Below the pieces are notes generated by a model. That model saw only the letters and a program-made list of their open reading frames with translations. It ran no database searches and was not told where the DNA came from. A DNA stretch of 64,000 nucleotides from Phragmites australis (taxonomy: Eukaryota; Streptophyta; Magnoliopsida; Poales; Poaceae): NCBI RefSeq assembly GCF_958298935.1, contig NC_084927.1:13172001-13236000 (forward strand), in the 5' to 3' direction. Positions 34,165 to 46,424 of the stretch are shown one piece after another. Every line of letters begins with the position of its first letter. Position 1 is the first letter of the stretch. Made by a program: the position numbers and the translations under genes.

Positions 34165-35081
34165 TGATGAGGACATCACTCCCTCGGATACATACAATGA
34201 TCCTCCATTGAACTTTCAAGGTCCAATCACAAGAGCTCGCGCACGACAATTAAATTTAGAGGTGAGCTCGTTCCTAAGCAACTCTTTATATAATTTTGAG
34301 AATAGATTACTACCTAATGATTATGTGTTGTTAGGAATCATGGAGAGGACAAGGAAACACATAGAGGAAGGCTTGGAGGCGTGGAGGAGCAGCTAGGACG
34401 TCCAACAACAGCAGGAGGTCCAGTCCAACTCGAGTCCGAATCAGCCTCGGCCTCCAGGACCAGCGAGAAATAAAACGGACGCCCAGGACGCATCCGGACT
34501 TCGTTTTCGACGATTCACATATGGTTGGAAAGATAATTTCATAAGGAAACCAATGGCGTTGGTTTGAGGTCCAAATTCCTTATGAGTCAACGGGAAACGT
34601 CGAAATAAGTCAGCGTCCAGAATCTGTCCCGGTGCTGCGTCACCGTTTTTGGTCCGTTGGGCCATGTATCGTGTTGGAGTCCATTATGGACGCGTCTAGG
34701 GGTCCTTGGCCGACCCTAATCCTTTATATACAGTAGCCGCCGCCCTAATTAGGGTTGGGTTTTGCTTAGATTATTCTGTCAAGAACAGTTTCGCCGTTTC
34801 GTCGGTTTGTGAGACCCCAACTCGTGAGATTAATCATTCATCTGCAATTTGGTTGCATTCTTCCTTGTTCTTGCTTGTGTTCTTCGATTCGCAGGTAAGG
34901 TTTTTAGCCTTCTTGGCGAGGTCAACCGTGCAACGCCGGTTGATAACCAGAGGAGACGTGGTGCTGCGATTGCGGGGTTTCGGATCGTGTTGTTCGGAAG
35001 CCGGATCGACTTGTGTCTCGTTTCCACCAAATCGAGAGTTACCAGAACCTTTCGGAAGATCGGGAACCCTTGTTCATATTA
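34165..35081 (+). repeat. 5' LTR of the gypsy element
   Basis: 917 bp from TGATGAGGACATC to GTTCATATTA. It ends in TA rather than the usual CA. A TATA box TTTATATA is at 34723-34730. The beginning is protein-coding in the 3' copy. Confidence 0.95.
34723..34730 (+). promoter_or_regulatory. TATA box in gypsy 5' LTR
   Basis: TTTATATA about 350 bp before the LTR end, matched at 41459-41466 in the 3' LTR. The placement fits a U3 promoter, and solo LTRs of the related families have TATA boxes at the same relative place. Confidence 0.6.
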
Positions 35082-35083
35082 AG

Positions 35084-35100
35084 TGGTATTCAGAGCTTCA
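35084..35100 (+). other. Primer binding site
   Basis: TGGTATTCAGAGCTTCA begins two bases after the 5' LTR. It is close to the usual initiator-Met complement TGGTATCAGAGC but carries an extra T, which may weaken priming. Confidence 0.75.
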
Positions 35101-36214
35101 GGTATACCGTCAGGTTCATATCTACCTTTAGTTTCGAGTGTTTTCGCCTTCGTTCCATAGTCCACTGCCATATCGTTTTTTTTTTCCTGTCCTACAACCC
35201 TTCCGCGCCTTTAGCTTTTGCATATTTCAGTTTCAGAGTTCGTCGTGTTGAGTTTGTGTCCTGGTCAAGGTCTTGTTGCTGGTTAGGTCGTGTTAGAGTC
35301 CAGTTCGTGTGTTTTCCCCCACCGTTTCCATCAAACCCTAGCCTCCGTCGCATATTTTCCCCACTTTCTTCCCGTTTTGTCCTCTAATTCGGAGTCGTTT
35401 CTCAAATCGGGCATAACTTTCGCATATGAACTCCGTTTTCAGAAAAGTCATAGAGTTTTTCGCATCGAAACAGCGTTTCGGATCCGTTTGTCCCCCGCTT
35501 CGCCGGGTTCGGCGAAATCAGAATTCCCAAATTCGCCTCCGAAGTTTGAGTTTTCAATTTCCAAATATTTGTCTCATTTTACGGCTGAACTTCAGAAAAT
35601 TCTACAGGCCACGTCTTTCACTTGTTTAAGCCCAAATTTTCTGTGGTTCCCTCTTGTGTGCTCCTAAGTGAAAAAAAAATATCAAAAAAATAAAAAGAAA
35701 AAGTCGAATTTTCCCAAAAAAACAACGACAGCCCAAAAAAATAGAAAAAAGAGAGGGGCAAAAGAGGAACAATATCTAGAGGAGCACATAGAGAAGGGCA
35801 AAGTGAGCTGTGTTAGCGTGTGCTATTTAGTTCTTTGTTTCTGTTGCTCTTGCTATCTATCATACTTGTTTCTCCACCTTGTTTAACACACATACTTGGT
35901 ACTTGCAACACTTTAGGCCAGCAACGAGAACAAGTACTTGGGACTATAATTCAGTATTACTATCTGTTTCTGATTTGTGTTCCACATATACATATTTGTT
36001 CTCTTTGTGTGCCTTCCAAGCCCCACAGATTCTTCTGAACAGCACTGGTTTGCATCCCTGCAATCGCTCGCACGCCTTCCAGGTATCCTTTGCTTTGCTG
36101 GTAAGAACCCTGGTAAGAGCTTGGTAAGGTGTCTACCTTTGCTGATCTTGATTGAGAGGCACCACTCCATCTTTGTAGTACGATTATTAGGGATAACCTT
36201 CACTGTTTGTTGTT
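35101..36214 (+). other. Untranslated leader of the gypsy element
   Basis: About 1.1 kb with no sustained frame. An A-rich tract lies at 35669-35760. No separate gene is visible. Confidence 0.7.
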
Positions 36215-37567
36215 GTGTTTGTTTCCACAATGTCAGTTGAAGGAGATAAAACGCCAAAGGACTTCAAGGAGTGTGTGAGCCAAGAGCAGCTACAAGCTGT
36301 TGTAGACAATGCTCAAAAGGAGATGAGGGAGACAGTCATCAAGGCTGTAACTGAAGCGATAATTGAGATGAAACTTGCAAATGCGGTTGAGCGGGTGGAC
36401 AAACGGTTATCCGAGCTCACCGACAGGGTAAATGCTTTGGAAAACCGTCCTGTGCACAACGAAGATGTGAATGGAAGCAACACCGGTGATGAGTTGTATG
36501 ATGACGATGTTAATGTTGATCCAGCGGCGACATTGCAAAACAGATTACGGCGTCGTCTTCGCACTAACACCACAGGTATGGGTGGCGTTCCACATCACCA
36601 CCACCATCGAGGTATGTATAATCGAGCTCCTGAAGATCCTTATGCTAAGGTTAAATTTACTATACCTTCTTTTTCGGGACATTATGATGCTGAGGGATAT
36701 CTTGATTGGGAGATGACAGTAGAGCAAAAATTTAGTGCCCATCAAGTACCTGAACAACATAGAGTTAGACAAGCCACTAGTGAGTTTAAAGATTTTGCTA
36801 TTATTTGGTGGACTGGTTTAGCTGCAGATGGTGCCACACCTCGTACATGGGAAGAGCTTAAGGTTGCTATGCGTGATAGATTTGTTCCCCCATCTTATCA
36901 TAGAGACTTGCGTAAGAAATTGATGCGCTTAGAACAGGGAGATAAATCTGTGCAGGATTATTATGGTGAGCTTCAAAAGGGCTTGATGCGTTGTGGCATA
37001 GTAGAGGGAAACGAAGATTCTATTTGTTGATTTTATTCGGGTTTGAGACGTGAAATCCAGGATATTATTGATTATAAAGAATTTAACAATGTCAACCAGT
37101 TGTTTCAGTTTGCTATGCTTGCAGAGAAGGAGTTGCAGGGGCGTGAGCAGCAGGGCAAGTACAAGGCCAGCACCACATACACGCCGCGCACAGGACCATC
37201 ATTTGGGCTGTCCAAACCATCCACTTACAGGGCTCCCTCACCAGCGAGCAAGCAACAAGCAGCTACGGCACCAAATCCTGTCACTACACGACCTTCGGGC
37301 TCAGGTAAAAATTCTGTTTTGCAGGGACCTTCCAAGAGTGCTTCCTCTGTTGCATCAACGGGACGCACCTCTGGCATTCAATGCCGTCACTGCCATGGAT
37401 TCGGTCATGTGCAGAAGGATTGCCCAAGTCAGCGGGCATACATTGCAACGAAAGATGGGTACATCAGCGCCTCTGACATTGAAGAAGAAGAAGAACCAGT
37501 TGTTGAGGAGAGCAACGAAATCTTGGGCAGTGATGACACAGCGACCTATAGGAGCATCATTGTGTAG
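36215..37567 (+). pseudogene. gag: gag part of gag-pol, broken by two in-frame stops
   Basis: The frame opens at ATG 36215 or more likely at the second ATG, 36230. It has an acidic, coiled-coil-prone N-terminus, then the retrotransposon capsid domain (about residues 150-270) with WEMTVEQKF and RDRFVPPSYHRDLRKKL. A TGA at 37028-37030 interrupts it and the same frame resumes as FYSGLRREIQDI. A zinc knuckle CRHCHGFGHVQKDC (CX2CX4HX4C) lies at 37382-37423. A TAG at 37565-37567 separates it from pol, again without a change of frame. Gag forms the cytoplasmic capsid particle; with these stops full-length product is not expected. Both breaks look like single C-to-T changes. Confidence 0.9.
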
Positions 37568-40500
37568 CGGGCGCTCAGCACAAAGGTACAACAACCAGAG
37601 AAGCTGCAACGCCATAACTTGTTCCAGATTTTTTTCGTCATCCAAAATCGGCGAGCACGTGTCATCATCGATGGAGGTAGTTGTAATAATTTGGTGAGTT
37701 CAGATTTGGTCAAGAAGCTTGGCTTGACCACACGCCAACACCCCCATCCATATAATCTTCAGTGGTTTAATGATGCTGAAAAAGCTAAGGTAACACAAAC
37801 TTGCAGAGTTTCTTTTTCCATTGGTTCCTATGCTGATTATGTTGACTGTGATGTGGTACCTATGGAAGCTTGCTCACTTTTATTGGGTCGACCTTGGGAA
37901 TTTGATAATGATGCTATACACCATGGTAGAAGTAATACATATACTTTTATGCATAAAGGAAAGAAAATTACTTTGGTTCCTATGACCCCTGCTGAAATTG
38001 TACAAGCTGATAAAGAACGAGCTGCTAATTTGCGTGATACTAAATCTGAAAATCAGCAAGTTGCTAATTCTCTTTACCCACCTAAAAAGGATAAGTCTAC
38101 ACCTAGTTCTAAGGTAGAGGGCATAAAATTGAAGGGTGGTGTTATGCTTGCACTAAAAAGTGACCTTACTGAAATTTCTAATAATGATATTTGCTACACC
38201 TTGGTTTGCAAACGAGTTTTGTATTCGCTTGATGATGTTATTAGTTTGATACCTCCTGCTGCCACTAACCTTTTGCAGGAGTATGAGGATGTTTTTCCAG
38301 CTGAGAAACCCCCGGGACTACCACCTATGAGAGGGATAGAGCATCAAATCGATTTGATCCCGGGAGCAACATTGCCAAATCGTGCTGCGTATCGAACCAA
38401 TCCCGAGGAGACTAAGGAAATTCAGCAGCAAGTCCAAGAGCTTTTGGACCGCGGGTATGTACGTGAGAGCCTTAGTCCTTGTGCTGTTCCTGTGATTTTG
38501 GTTCCTAAGAAAGATGGTACTTGGTGTATGTGTGTTGATTGTAGAGCCATTAATAACATTACTATTCGATATCGCCATCCTATTCCTAGACTTGATGATA
38601 TGCTTGATGAGTTGTGTGGCTCTGTAATGTTTACAAAGATCGACTTGCGTAGTGGTTACCACCAAATTAGAATGAAACTTGGAGATGAATGGAAAACAGC
38701 TTTCAAAACTAAATTCGGATTATATGAGTGGTTAGTAATGCCTTTTGGTTTAACTAATGCACCTAGCACTTTCATGCGTTTGATGAATGAGGTTTTAAGA
38801 GCTTTTATTGGACGATTTGTGGTGGTTTACTTTGATGACATATTGATTTATAGCAAGTCTTTGGATGAACATATGGATCACTTACGTGCTGTTTTTAATG
38901 CTTTACGTGATGCACGTTTATTTGGTAACCTTGAGAAGTGCATCTTTTGCACGGATCGAGTCTCTTTTCTTGGCTATGTTATTACTCCACAGGGAATTGA
39001 GGTGGATGAGATGAAAATTGAAGCCATAAAGAGTTGGCCGGTGCCCCAAAACATCAAACAGGTGAGAAGTTTTCTTGGACTTGCAGGTTTTTATCGTCGT
39101 TTCGTGAAGGATTTCAACGCCATTGCTGCCCCCTTACACGAGTTGACAAAGAAAGGTGTGGTGTTCCATTGGGGTAAGGCACAAGAGGAGTCCTTTGACA
39201 CTTTGAAGGACAAGCTTACGCACGCACCATTGCTGCAACTTCCAAATTTTGGTAAGACCTTTGAGCTAGAATGTGATGCTAGTGGAGTTGGCATTGGAGG
39301 TGTTTTGATGCAAGAAGGTAAGCCCGTTGCATACTTTAGCGAAAAATTGCATGGCCCTGCTCTTAATTACTCTACGTATGATAAGGAATTGTATGCACTT
39401 GTACGTTCTTTAGAGACGTGGCGTCATTATTTGTGGCCTAAAGAATTTGTTATACATTCAGATCATGAATCGCTTAAGTATCTTCGTTCTCAAAATAATC
39501 TGAATCGTAGACATGCTAAGTGGGTTGAATTTATTGAATCTTTTCCTTATGTTATCAAACACAAGAAAGGGAAGGATAATATAATTGCTGATGCTTTGTC
39601 TAGACGATATGCTTTGTTGTCCCAACTTGATTATAGAATTTTTGGACTTGACTCAATAAAAGAACAATATGTGCTTGATCCTGATTTTAAAGATGTATTG
39701 CTGAACTGTAAAGAGGGACGTACATGGAACAAGTTTGTGATCAATGATGGATTTGTGTTTAGAGCTAACCGTCTATGCATTCCAGTTGGTTCCGTTCGTC
39801 TTTTGTTGTTGCAGGAAGCACATGGAGGAGGATTGATAGGACATTTTGGTGCTAAGAAGACGGAGGATATGTTGGCCACACATTTCTTTTGGCCAAAGAT
39901 GAGGAGAGATGTTGAGCGGTTCGTGGCACGCTGTACCACATGTCAAAAGGCTAAGTCTCGCTTGAATCCACATGGTTTGTATATGCCTCTTCCTGTTCCT
40001 TCTATTCCTTGGGCAGATATTTTGATGGACTTTGTTTTGGGATTGCCTAGGACTAAGAGGGGGAGGGATAGCATTTTTGTTGTTGTGGATCGTTTTTCTA
40101 AGATGGCACATTTTATACCTTGTCATAAAAGTGATGATGCCGTTTATATTGCTGACCTCTTTTTCAAAGAGATTGTTCGCTTGCATGGTATGCCTTCTAC
40201 TATTGTTTCAGATCGCGACGCTAAATTTTTGAGTCACTTTTGGCGCACTCTATGGAATAAGTTGGGTACAAAACTATTGTTTTCTACTACTTGCCACCCA
40301 CAAACTGATGGCCAAACGGAGGTAGTGAACCGCACTTTGGGTACCATGTTGAGAGCTATTTTGAAGAAAAATTTGAAGATGTGGGAAGAATGTTTGCCCC
40401 ACGTGGAGTTTGCTTATAATCGGGCAACACATTCTACCACCAAGGTAAGTCCTTTTCAGGTAGTGTATGGTTTTACCCCTCGCGCTCCTATTGATCTTTT

Positions 40501-41209
40501 GCCTTTACCTACCACTGAAAGAACACATAGTGATGCTAGTGCACGTGCTGATTTTATTCGTAAGTTGCATGAAACAACTAAAATAAATATCGAAAAGATG
40601 AATGAAAAGTATAGAATTGCTGGTAGTGAAGGTAGGAAAGAAGTCAAACTTGAACCGGGTGATTTAGTGTGGTTACATTTAAGAAAAGATAGGTTTCCAG
40701 AGCTGCGTAAGTCTAAATTAATGCCAAGAGCTGCTAGTCCTTATAAGATAATTGAGAAAATAAATGATAATGCATATAAACTTGAGTTGCCACCCGAGTT
40801 CGGGGTTAGTCCTTCTTTTAACATTGCAGATTTGAAACCTTACTTGGGAGCCGATGATGAGCTTGAGTCGAGGACGACTCCAATTCAAGAGGGGGAGGAT
40901 GATGAGGACATCACTCCCTCGGATACAAACAATGATCCTCCATTGAACTTTCAAGGTCCAATCACAAGAGCTCGCGCACGACAATTAAATTTAGAGGTGA
41001 GCTCGTTCCTAAGCAACTCTTTATATAATTTTGAGAATAGATTACTACCTAATGATTATGTGTTGTTTAGGAATCATGGAGAGGATAAGGAAACACATAG
41101 AGGAAGGCTTGGAGGCGTGGAGGAGCAGCTAGGACGTCCAACAACAACAGGAGGTCCAGTCCAACTCGAGTCCGAATCAGCCTCAGCCTCCAGGACCAGC
41201 GAGCAATAA
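37568..41209 (+). pseudogene. pol: pol part of gag-pol: protease, RT, RNase H, integrase
   Basis: The frame continues from gag without shift; the first Met after the TAG is at 37619 (1196 residues from there). Protease: DGGS near residue 18. Reverse transcriptase: [13 protein letters not shown] (about 340) and YFDD (404-407). RNase H: Asp553 in CDAS and the SDHES motif at about 615. Integrase: HHCC zinc finger (His735 to Cys775) and a D-D35-E core at Asp804, Asp865 and Glu901. A GPY/F-like region follows (about 1025-1050). I see no canonical chromodomain. The last ~100 residues, with [12 protein letters not shown], are encoded inside the 3' LTR. All catalytic residues are present, so only the upstream stops break this product. 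Confidence 0.93.
40887..40899 (+). other. Polypurine tract
   Basis: AAGAGGGGGAGGA directly precedes the 3' LTR. It also codes for part of the polyprotein. Confidence 0.85.
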
Positions 41210-41817
41210 AACGGACGCCCAGGACGCATCCGGACTCCGTTTTCGACGATTCACATATGGTTGGAAAGATAATTTCATAAGGAAACCAATGGCATTGGTT
41301 TGAGGTCCAAATTCCTTCTGAGTCAACGGGAAACGTCGAAACAAGTCAGCGTCCAGAATCTATCCCGGTGCTGCGTCACCGTTTTTGGTCCGTTGGGCCA
41401 TGTATCGTGTTGGAGTCCATTAGGGACGCGTCTAGCGGTCCTTGGCCGACCCTAATCCTTTATATACAGTAGCCACCGCCCTAATTAGGGTTGGGTTTTG
41501 CTTAGATTATTCTGTCAAGAACAGTTTCGCCGTTTCGTCGGTTTGTGAGACCCCAACTCGTGAGATTAATCATTCATCTGCAATTTGGTTGCATTCTTCC
41601 TTGTTCTTGCTTGTGTTCTTCGATTCGCAGGCAAGGTTTTTAGCCTTCTTGGCGAGGTCAACCGTGCAACGCCGGTTGATAACCAGAGGAGACGTGGTGC
41701 TGCGATTGCGGGGTTTCGGATCGTGTTGTTCGGAAGCCGGATCGACTTGTGTCTCGTTTCCACCAAATCGAGAGTTACCAGAACCTTTCGGAAGATCGGG
41801 AACCCTTGTTCATATTA
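40900..41817 (+). repeat. 3' LTR of the gypsy element
   Basis: 918 bp, same ends as the 5' LTR. The polyprotein frame reads 310 bp into it and stops at 41207-41209. Confidence 0.95.
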
Positions 41818-41822
41818 CATCT

Positions 41823-43680
41823 CCCTCTCTGGTCGGCCACGTCCACCACCCTCCAGCCTCCAACCTCTCTGCCCCCCTCTCTCCGTGGTCACCCCTCCCT
41901 CTCTCCCTCCACCTCTCTTTGTCACCATGAAACCACCAGCCTTATCGTCTAGCACCTCTCCCTCTAAGACTATTCGGTGGGCCCCACATGCCATACCGGC
42001 CACCTATCCACCGGTTTATCCAAAGTGGACCAGCCCACCGAGCTCCCCTTTAGACCACCAACCATGGGTCGCATTCACCGTATAGTTACCCCATCGGCCC
42101 ACGCATTCGGTGCACCATGCACTCCCGTCAGAAACTCCCTCTGGTTGACAGCTACATGGACCAAGTCCATGGAATAGTAATCCCTCTTTCTTTTTCCAGA
42201 AATTAACATTTCCAACAAATCTTCCGATGGCCATATCTTCTCTATTTTAACTCCGATATCAGTGATTCTTTCGCTAATATTCCTCGAAATTTATAGTATA
42301 CCTCCCTGCAAAATCATGTTAGTTTGGGGGCTCTCATAATTTTCTCGTCCAGTATTTATTTTTGTGTCACAGTGTTTAACCTAGAATAGATTTTGTCGTT
42401 AGTAAATAAAGTTAACTTTATATAGTTCAATATTTATGCTACGTTATAATGGTAGTTTATTCGCATATGTTAACCAAGGTTAAGTATAGGTTTAATCCTT
42501 ATGTTAATTAAAGAATAGTTTTTAGAATAACTAAAGAATTAATCTTTTAATAAATATTTAGAAAGTAGATGGTTATTTTATGCTATAGGTTATACGTTAA
42601 TCTTAGTTTAATTAATGTAATAAGATTAACATAGGTAGCTAATAAATAAATAAATGTCAATCATTAGAATATAATAGAATAATTTCACATTGGTAATTAA
42701 TTAATTAATTAATTACCCATTTATATGCAATTATTAGATTTAAAGAATATTTTAACCTAGTTAATTAATTACATGCATGCTTTTATGATAGAAATAAAAT
42801 ATAGCTTAATTAGAGTGGCAATTAAAAAACACTAGGTAATTAAGAATAATTACTAAATAACCTTAGTTTAGTGTTATACATTAGAATATTAATTCGACCC
42901 TTAAGCACATATAATCACCTAGACTTATACTTACATATATATGTATACATGCTCACACACATATAGATATAAGAATCAAATATGTTTATGTCTGTACACA
43001 TGCACTCACCTACACATAGAAACTCTAACTATAGCTTTTCGGCAATTAAGCTATTAGACGCTCATCAAGTCAATAGTAATTTGTTCGGGCTTTCTCTTAA
43101 GCTAATAAAACAACTAGGCTAACAACTTGACCTAGCTTTACTAAATGACCCTGCTAGACTATGTGTTCGTTTCGCATAACTAAGAGTGGCTGATCGTCTT
43201 TCCATTAGGTTAGCTTTCGTTGTTTTTCCTGTCGTTCTTCTTTCCTTTGGCGTTTTCTTTGGTTTTATTCTAGTATTCCTCTGCTTAGTTGTTGTGCTTT
43301 TTTGTCATTAATCTATGTAGGCTTGGAGCCAAAAATCTAAGCAAGGATGCAAAGAAGGAAGTGGAGTCAAGAACTAATGATGAAGAACCCAAGAGACTCG
43401 AATGACAAGACTAATCAACGGTTGACCTTCATCAACGAAAGTCCTATCCCCTTGATCATTTTGAGCTCATGTTTTGCAATAACTAATTGATCAACTTAAA
43501 ATATGACTTAATATCATATGTGATATGTATTATACTATTTTAAACTTCTTGCAGTAGTACATCCTATCAAAGAATTATCATGCCTCAAATGTCTTATCCA
43601 GAATACATATCACCCTAAGATTTACATGTTATTATCTATATTTACATCGAGCGAAGCCATGATATCTAGCAAGCTTAGGA
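41823..43680 (+). other. Middle part of the giant LTR (C1), no gene
   Basis: CT- and C-rich at 41823-41950, then AT-rich. It matches 57615-59448 of C2 at several percent divergence. Short frames here are not conserved between the copies. A rather even AT-rich stretch with ATTAATTAATTAATTA lies at about 42700. Confidence 0.5.
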
Positions 43681-43681
43681 T

Positions 43682-43771
43682 GGAATACACCACTTCATAA
43701 AATGTTGCTTGTGGAATACGTCTCTTCGGAGATGTCGCTAGTGAAATACATCTCTTCGGAGATGTGTTTAA
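43682..43771 (+). repeat. Three 30-bp tandem units with UUCG-loop hairpins (C1)
   Basis: Units two and three contain ACGTCTCTTCGGAGATGT (43718-43735) and ACATCTCTTCGGAGATGT (43748-43765), each a 7-bp stem closed by the stable C(UUCG)G tetraloop. Unit one is a decayed version (ACCACTTCATAAAATGTT). Confidence 0.75.
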
Positions 43772-44849
43772 TCATTTCAACTCATAAGCCATGAATTTTT
43801 GGTGAGTGTGGAATCTTTGATGTCATGTGGGATATGGCAGGTGGTGTGTAAAATAGGTGAAAACTGTTTTGGTGAGGGTCGGATGAGTAGTTCTCTAGTG
43901 AGGATGCTCCTGGGAGCTAGAGTTACCCGACTGTAATAATTGCAAACTGAAGATACCTACCTTAGCCGTATAAGTACCGAATCATTGTGCCATTATGCTA
44001 AGCTAAGACCATACGTCCTATATGGGTAGAATTTGGTCTCAAACCTCATTAGCTGAGCTCATTGACATCCTAGAGGCAGGGGTCCAACGGGAGCTCAGGA
44101 AAAGACTCGTTACTGTGTGCAGTATGAGAGCTGGCTGGTGGCATTGCAGTGTCTATCGAGCCGCAATTAATCCAATGCTCCAGACCCTAATGTCTTTCCC
44201 ATCGACGGATCGTGTAGCAACATGATCAATGGGTACGGGATATTAGTATGATTTGCTCCTCCACTTACAACGGTTAGAGGCTAAGCATATCATATGGGTA
44301 CAGTGTACAACCTCTACAGAGCCTAAATCTATTCGAATAGCCATGTCTACAATCATGGACATGCGCAGCAATGACATCATTGATTAGACTTGGGGTGTGA
44401 CGGTCTTTGATGAGTGAGTGTACAGACTAGATGTCCGTGTGATGATATTGTTGGCTCAATCCGCTAGGAGCTGTGTTGTACTAGAGGTACACCAAACACA
44501 ATGACAGGGACTTCGGAGTGATGTATATCCCCTCCCAGGATCGCAACCATCTAGATAAACCTCAACCCAGATAAAGTTAAAGAGAAGAAATCTAATGTCG
44601 CATCTGCACCCGAGTTGCCTGTGGCATTGGGTTGTTCTGCTTTGCGTTGTTTTATTCCACTATAGGCTCTTCTTCCTGGATGATTTGTCGTAGATCCTAA
44701 TCCACAAGATCATCGTTTATTCTATTCTGGTAATTATTTTATTCGAGGTATGTACTTGATATCATTCAATTGAATTCTGTGCGTATTAGGTACTTGATCG
44801 AAGGACTGATACATGAGGCACAGAGCAACCTGAGGTCGGGGTCCTCACA

Positions 44850-45057
44850 AACCATGACGGCTAGAAAACATCATGGATGGTCACTGTCACAAAAAGGTAT
44901 TCATGACAGTTTCCTGTTAGAGAAGGGTTGTATCCCTGACTATGTAGCCCTGATGGGAGATGGCTGATGGGTGCCTTTCACGGATGGTTATTCCTGATGT
45001 TAGCAGGCCTTCGGTGATGGTTTCTAGCTGTCGGGAGAAGTTAATTTCCTGGTAGTG
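44850..45057 (+). mobile_element. 3' end of the C1 CACTA relic
   Basis: After the long LTR the interrupted CACTA resumes with repeated GATGGTT / CATGACAGTTTCCTG motifs and ends GTTAATTTCCTGGTAGTG, followed by CAT. I did not find the matching 5' CACTA terminus upstream of 28.5 kb. Confidence 0.55.
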
Positions 45058-45060
45058 CAT

Positions 45061-45524
45061 GGACGCTCATTTTAGCTACGTGGAATCAATCTATTCCAGT
45101 TCCTTGAAAATTACTCCACTATTATTAAACTAAATTACTGTTGAGACACGTACAATTTAGTTACTTGTAGGTCTCACTTTAGGGAATGCACAATAGTGCC
45201 GCCTTATAGTTTCCATTTAACAGACAATCTTGACAATGGTTTGTCCACATTCCCTTAGTTTGTGGCTCACTTGAAGGAGAAGAATTAAAATGCTTGCCTC
45301 GCAACAACATGTGATACAATAGTGTGTGCGTCATCTTGTGTAGCCCTGAATTTTTCCCCATGTGACAGTTGTTTCGTGAGACAATGATCAACATCTTTCT
45401 CTCAACTCCCTTTCTCTTCCACATATCTTATGTGGCAATGCTTCTATCAATGACCCGTAAAATTAATTATGTGAATACTTATTTAAAAGTAGAGATATCT
45501 GATCATCAATATATGTATTGAAGA
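45061..45524. other. Flank between the C1 CACTA end and module B2
   Basis: Unassigned. A minus-strand frame of 81 residues (45179-45424) is also open in C2 (60941-61186) with about nine amino-acid differences. I do not recognise the product, and AT-rich codon use argues for caution. Confidence 0.35.
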
Positions 45525-46424
45525 AAAGATACATATTTTTATACAAGTTCAGACATCACTTTGATAATAGCCTAACGTCATGTCTCAATTTGATTAATCT
45601 TAGAAAAAGATAACTATAATTAAGAGGTGTCTAATCTAATCCTAGAATCTCACGAGTTCCTCTCGGGGTTCTAAGTCTTGGAAGTCCTGTCGGATGATTC
45701 TGTTCATGGATCTTAATAATAGTTATAATTCTGGTTCCTATCCGACTAGGTTTTCTTTTTCTTCCGGTCTCTAGCTCCGGTTTGGTTCAAGATACGATTC
45801 TTCTCCCACGGGCTTAGCTTCTGATCTTGCTCCGCGATCCCTTGGATGTACAAGACAGCTGTTGAATCTGGTTAAGGGGAATGTTTCGATCTAAGGTGTC
45901 TCTTCACTCCGCGTAGTCAATGCTATTCCACTCCCGTCAATGGAAAAAAAAAACAAAGAAATTTCCATTGGATGGATTGGTCACATGGGTGAGAGGCAGA
46001 CATTAATTTGACGAGACTGATCCTAACGTTTACCGAGAAATTAAACATGAGGACGAAGAAGTCTAATTCCACACGTCCTAATTATAACTGAGTAACGTCA
46101 GACAAAAGCAGTCCTGTACGAACAATGCGACAAGGATTTTTGGCCCCACGCAAGTATACCCTGGTGCACAGATGTTTCTTGCCAGTGGAGAAACATCGAT
46201 ACTGTTACATTCGATTTCAAGAAGAAACCAAATGCCAACAGTTTACAGATACATATAGTGATGTTATCAGTAGATTACGGACACACGTGCTTCATTATTA
46301 CAATATTATTTATTACAAAATGACCACACGGGTTTAAAGAAAATTATGTCACAATATAAAATATAACTCAGCGTGCTGCCCCACTCCAAAGTAAGTCGGT
46401 CGAAAGCTCCGCATATCATCTTCA

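Larger units (their letters stand above)
34165..41817 (+). mobile_element. Full-length Ty3/gypsy retrotransposon, 7653 bp (TSD CATCT)
   Basis: Two LTRs (34165-35081 and 40900-41817) flank a primer binding site, leader, one gag-pol frame and a polypurine tract. CATCT occurs at 34160-34164 and 41818-41822. The LTRs differ at about 14 bases and one single-base indel by eye (about 98.4% identity), so the insertion is fairly young. Domain order (gag, protease, RT, RNase H, integrase) is that of Ty3/gypsy, and the RT and integrase resemble chromovirus CRM/Reina-type elements of grasses. The empty target survives at 57610-57614. Confidence 0.95.
31233..44849 (+). mobile_element. Putative giant solo LTR, about 5.06 kb net (C1 copy), split by two insertions
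   Basis: The left end TTTAACACCATATG corresponds to TGTAACACC in the C2 copy, a common grass LTR start, and the right end is GGTCGGGGTCCTCACA. The target duplication AACTG survives on the left here and on the right in C2 (60612-60616). Subtracting the solo LTR at 32972 and the gypsy element at 34165, 5057 bp remain, against 4882 bp in C2. No internal region is present, so this is read as a solo LTR of a long-LTR Ty3/gypsy family. It includes an AATTCAAAT-rich part, a GC-rich part and tandem UUCG hairpins. Confidence 0.6.

Noticed and set aside
34706..35131. Frames in the gypsy LTR (also at 41442) as separate genes
   Set aside because: They lie over the LTR promoter and R/U5 region and are not part of gag-pol.
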